From NCBI GenBank assembly GCA_041485385.1, contig JBGPJM010000029.1, forward strand, positions 1 to 33,467: 33,467 bases of DNA, read 5' to 3'. Below are positions 31,575-33,467 of the stretch, piece after piece (position 1 is the first letter of the stretch; each line of letters starts with the position of its first letter). A model generated the notes under the pieces. It had not been told where the DNA came from and did not search any database. It saw nothing but the letters and a program-made list of their open reading frames with translations. Origin of the DNA: JBGPJM01 sp041485385. GTDB lineage: Bacteria; Planctomycetota; Phycisphaerae; Phycisphaerales; UBA1924. A program made the translations under genes and the position numbers.

Positions 31575-33467
31575 TCAGCACCCGGCCGGCCGGGTGATGT
31601 AGCACCTCAGGAAGTCGGTGAGGTCCATCTCGTTGGTCACGCCGTCGCCGTTGAAGTCGGCGTCGCCGGCCATGAAGTCATTGATGAAGGCGAACAAATC
31701 CTCCGGGGTGAGCCGCCCGTCGTGGTTCCAGTCGCACGGGCATCGGCCCTTGCCGCACACACCCGGGTCGCTGCACGACGTCCCGTCGCCGGCGAACGTC
31801 CCGCCGCGCTCGTGGCAGATCCGTTCGATCACGGACACGCACTCGCCGCTCGGCAGGCAGCAGGCGCCCGCCTGCGGGCACATCGCCTCGGCGCACGCCA
31901 CGTTGTTCCCGCGGTAGACGCCGTGCTGTTCGGCGCATTGATGGAGCGTCAGCACCTGGCACGTGCCGTTGGGCAGGCAGCAGGCGCCCGACGGCGCCGG
32001 GCAGCTGTCCATCAGGCACACCGTCCCGTCGCCGCGGTACACGCCGTGCCGGTCGTCGCACCCGGCCCGCGTGAGCATGACGCAGTGCCCGTCGGGAAGG
32101 CAGCAGGCCCCCCGCGGGGCCGGGGCCGGGCAGTTCGCGCCATCGCAGGTGCTGTTCGCGCCCCTGAAGATGCCGCCCTCACGCAGGCAGATCACCTCCG
32201 TGACCACCGCGCAGAATCCGCTGGGGAAGCAGCAGGCGCCGCGCACCGGCTGCGTGCACGGCGGCGAGTTCTCGCAGGTCGTCCCGTCGCCGCGGTAGGT
32301 GCCGCCCGCCTCCATGCAGAAGCGCTCGGTCACCACCAGGCACCGCCCGCTGGCCAGGCAGCAGGCGCCGCGCGCCGGCTGCGGGCACGGAGTCTCGCAG
32401 TTGGTGCCGTTCCCGCGGTACGTGCCGTGCGCCAGCATGCACCCGGCCTCGGTGGCGATCACGCAGTGCCCGTCCGGCAGGCAGCAGGCGCCGCGCGCCG
32501 GCTGCGGGCAGGTGCTCTTGCCGCACGTGCTGCCGTCCCCGTGGTACACGCCGCCGCGCTCGCCGCAGCGTGCCTCGGTGATGACCTCGCAGTGCACGAA
32601 CCCGGCCGGGTCCGAAAGGCAGCAGGCCCCCGTCGGTGTCGGCCGCGGGCAGGTGTCCTTCCCGCAGACCGTCCCGGCGCCGCGGAAGAAGCCCATGTGC
32701 TCGTGGCACTGCGCCTCGGTCAGCACCTGGCACACCACGCCCCCGGCCGTCGGGATGCAGCAGGCGCCCGTGGGCGGCGGCGCGGCACACGTCGTGGGCC
32801 CGCACACCGTGTTGTCGCCGCGGTACGTCCCCTGCAGCTCCGCGCAGTGCGCCGCCGTCGCGATGATGCAGCGGATCACCCCCGCCGGGTCGGTCACGCA
32901 GCACGCCCCGGTCGGCGCGGGCTGCGGGCACGGCGGGGTGTTGGCGCAGCTGGTCCCGTCGCCGCGGTACGTCCCGTGCTCGCTGTCGCAGATCGCGTGC
33001 GTGGTGACGATGCAGTTGCCGTTGGGCAGGCAGCAGGCCCCGCGCGGCGCCTCGCAGTTGGTGTTCCCGCACGTCGTCCCGTTGCCGTGGTACACGCCGT
33101 GCGCCATCATGCACCCCATCTCGGTCGTCTGCAGGCAGAGCCCCGTCGGCAGGCAGCAGGCACCGGTCGGCTGCGGACAGTTGGCGTTGTCGCAGCTCGT
33201 CCCCGGCCCGCGGAACAGCCCGCCGCGCTCGACGCACGCGCCGAACGTCAGCAACTCGCAGTGACCGTCGGGGAGGCAGCAGGCCCCCGTGGGCTGCGGA
33301 CAGGGCGTGTCGCAGCCGGTCCCGTTGCCGCGGTACGTGCCCCCGTGCCCGGTGCAGAACTGCTGCGTCGTGATCGCGCAATGGCCGTCAGGGAAGCAGC
33401 AGCCGCCCGTCGGCGGCGGCAGGCAGGTGTCCGCGCCGCACACGGTGCCGTCGCCGTGGTACGCGCC
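31575..33467 (-). CDS. Giant secreted six-cysteine repeat protein with C-terminal dockerin (5' end beyond window)
   Basis: The visible 630 residues are the C-terminal part; the frame is open to the window edge, and the GTG at 33443 is an internal valine within a repeat, not a start. At least 13 full modules of 36-47 residues precede the dockerin. Each begins GACC (or GGCC), then usually LP-x-G-x-C, a Thr and a Cys, then a G-(T/V)-(Y/F)-(R/H)-G segment with a GDGT-like tail and Cys, then a final Cys, and ends PQPT/PAR-like. That gives six cysteines per module, probably disulfide-bonded outside the cell. The last 55 residues (31575-31742) are a dockerin with loops DWNHDGRLTPED and DFNGDGVTNEMD ending PAGC; it lacks the NSQDFFDFL wording of its neighbours. 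A terminator follows. Function is unknown; a surface or adhesive structural role is possible. Confidence 0.85.
   Translation of the reverse strand, partial: GAYHGDGTVCGADTCLPPPTGGCCFPDGHCAITTQQFCTGHGGTYRGNGTGCDTPCPQPTGACCLPDGHCELLTFGACVERGGLFRGPGTSCDNANCPQPTGACCLPTGLCLQTTEMGCMMAHGVYHGNGTTCGNTNCEAPRGACCLPNGNCIVTTHAICDSEHGTYRGDGTSCANTPPCPQPAPTGACCVTDPAGVIRCIIATAAHCAELQGTYRGDNTVCGPTTCAAPPPTGACCIPTAGGVVCQVLTEAQCHEHMGFFRGAGTVCGKDTCPRPTPTGACCLSDPAGFVHCEVITEARCGERGGVYHGDGSTCGKSTCPQPARGACCLPDGHCVIATEAGCMLAHGTYRGNGTNCETPCPQPARGACCLASGRCLVVTERFCMEAGGTYRGDGTTCENSPPCTQPVRGACCFPSGFCAVVTEVICLREGGIFRGANSTCDGANCPAPAPRGACCLPDGHCVMLTRAGCDDRHGVYRGDGTVCLMDSCPAPSGACCLPNGTCQVLTLHQCAEQHGVYRGNNVACAEAMCPQAGACCLPSGECVSVIERICHERGGTFAGDGTSCSDPGVCGKGRCPCDWNHDGRLTPEDLFAFINDFMAGDADFNGDGVTNEMDLTDFLRCYITRPAGC
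31743..33467 (-). repeat. Array of at least 13 cysteine-rich modules, about 110-140 bp each
   Basis: Nucleotide repetition is clear at the start of each unit (the GGCAGGCAGCAGGC-like tract on the plus strand, encoding GACCLP) and at the GTACC/CCGCGG-type tract encoding YRGDGT. Modules vary in length through insertions after GACC (for example LSDPAGFVHC and VTDPAGVIRC variants) and in their inter-module linkers. The array runs off the window edge, so the total number is not known. Confidence 0.9.

Noticed and set aside
33372..33443. GTG at 33443 as a start codon for the cysteine-rich protein
   Set aside because: The codon lies inside a module (GDGTVCG), and the frame stays open with repeat-like sequence to the window edge.
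31743..33467. Regularly spaced repeats that could suggest a CRISPR array
   Set aside because: The periodicity is 110-140 bp with diverged units that keep one reading frame with conserved cysteines; these are protein-coding modules, and no cas gene is present.

Overview
The window looks like a chromosomal segment of a GC-rich planctomycete, most likely a member of the Phycisphaerae. The main support is a set of four secreted proteins that end in paired calcium-loop modules of the CPC(D)-(F/W)-N type with NSQDFFDFL motifs. Databases call these GC-type dockerins, and they are typical of that class. Other support comes from a ThuA/DUF1080 fusion, a Tat-exported sugar-isomerase-like TIM barrel, long Pro/Gly/Ser-rich linkers, and REP/MITE-like intergenic repeats of the kind seen in planctomycete genomes. 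This assignment is inferred from protein families; there is no rRNA in the window.

Layout. 1-5.1 kb (+): methyltransferase, then ybeY overlapping a CorC/TlyC-type CBS protein, then cysS with an unusual repeat-rich leader. 5.1-5.6 kb: a hairpin-rich, locally AT-rich intergenic region. 5.6-9.7 kb (+): a secreted TPR protein and a GAF/SpoIIE-type PP2C phosphatase that starts with TTG. 9.8-16.4 kb (-): a small unknown protein, then a compact run (transcribed right to left) of a von Willebrand A-like membrane protein, a large secreted helical protein, thymidylate kinase and PlsY. Upstream of these lies a DoxX-like protein carrying a large linker insertion. 16.5 kb: tRNA-Leu(UAG) beside a long imperfect palindrome. 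16.8-19.3 kb: a divergent pair, the Tat-type TIM barrel (-) and the ThuA-DUF1080 protein (+), probably for sugar derivatives. 19.4-22.7 kb (-): PIN-PhoH ATPase, DUF456 protein and a two-TM protein.

23.3-33.5 kb is the secreted-protein region. It holds four GC-type dockerin proteins: a DNRLRE/CBM96-like protein, a 746-residue multidomain protein, a 263-residue protein, and a giant cysteine-rich repeat protein cut by the window end. Hemolysin III and acetyl-CoA synthetase lie between them. A six-cysteine module repeated at least 13 times in the giant protein also occurs as one clear and one divergent copy in the 746-residue protein, which links the two. The acetyl-CoA synthetase gene carries an in-frame G-rich 15-bp tandem repeat. 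The non-coding stretch between acs and the giant gene has three minus-strand terminators and a promoter-like pair that together could define a small RNA.

Most housekeeping genes are confidently recognised. The most interesting material is the cysteine-rich module and its dockerin context, the cysS leader, the structured 5.1-5.6 kb gap and the candidate small RNA near 31.0-31.26 kb. No phage, CRISPR array, defence system or insertion sequence was seen.
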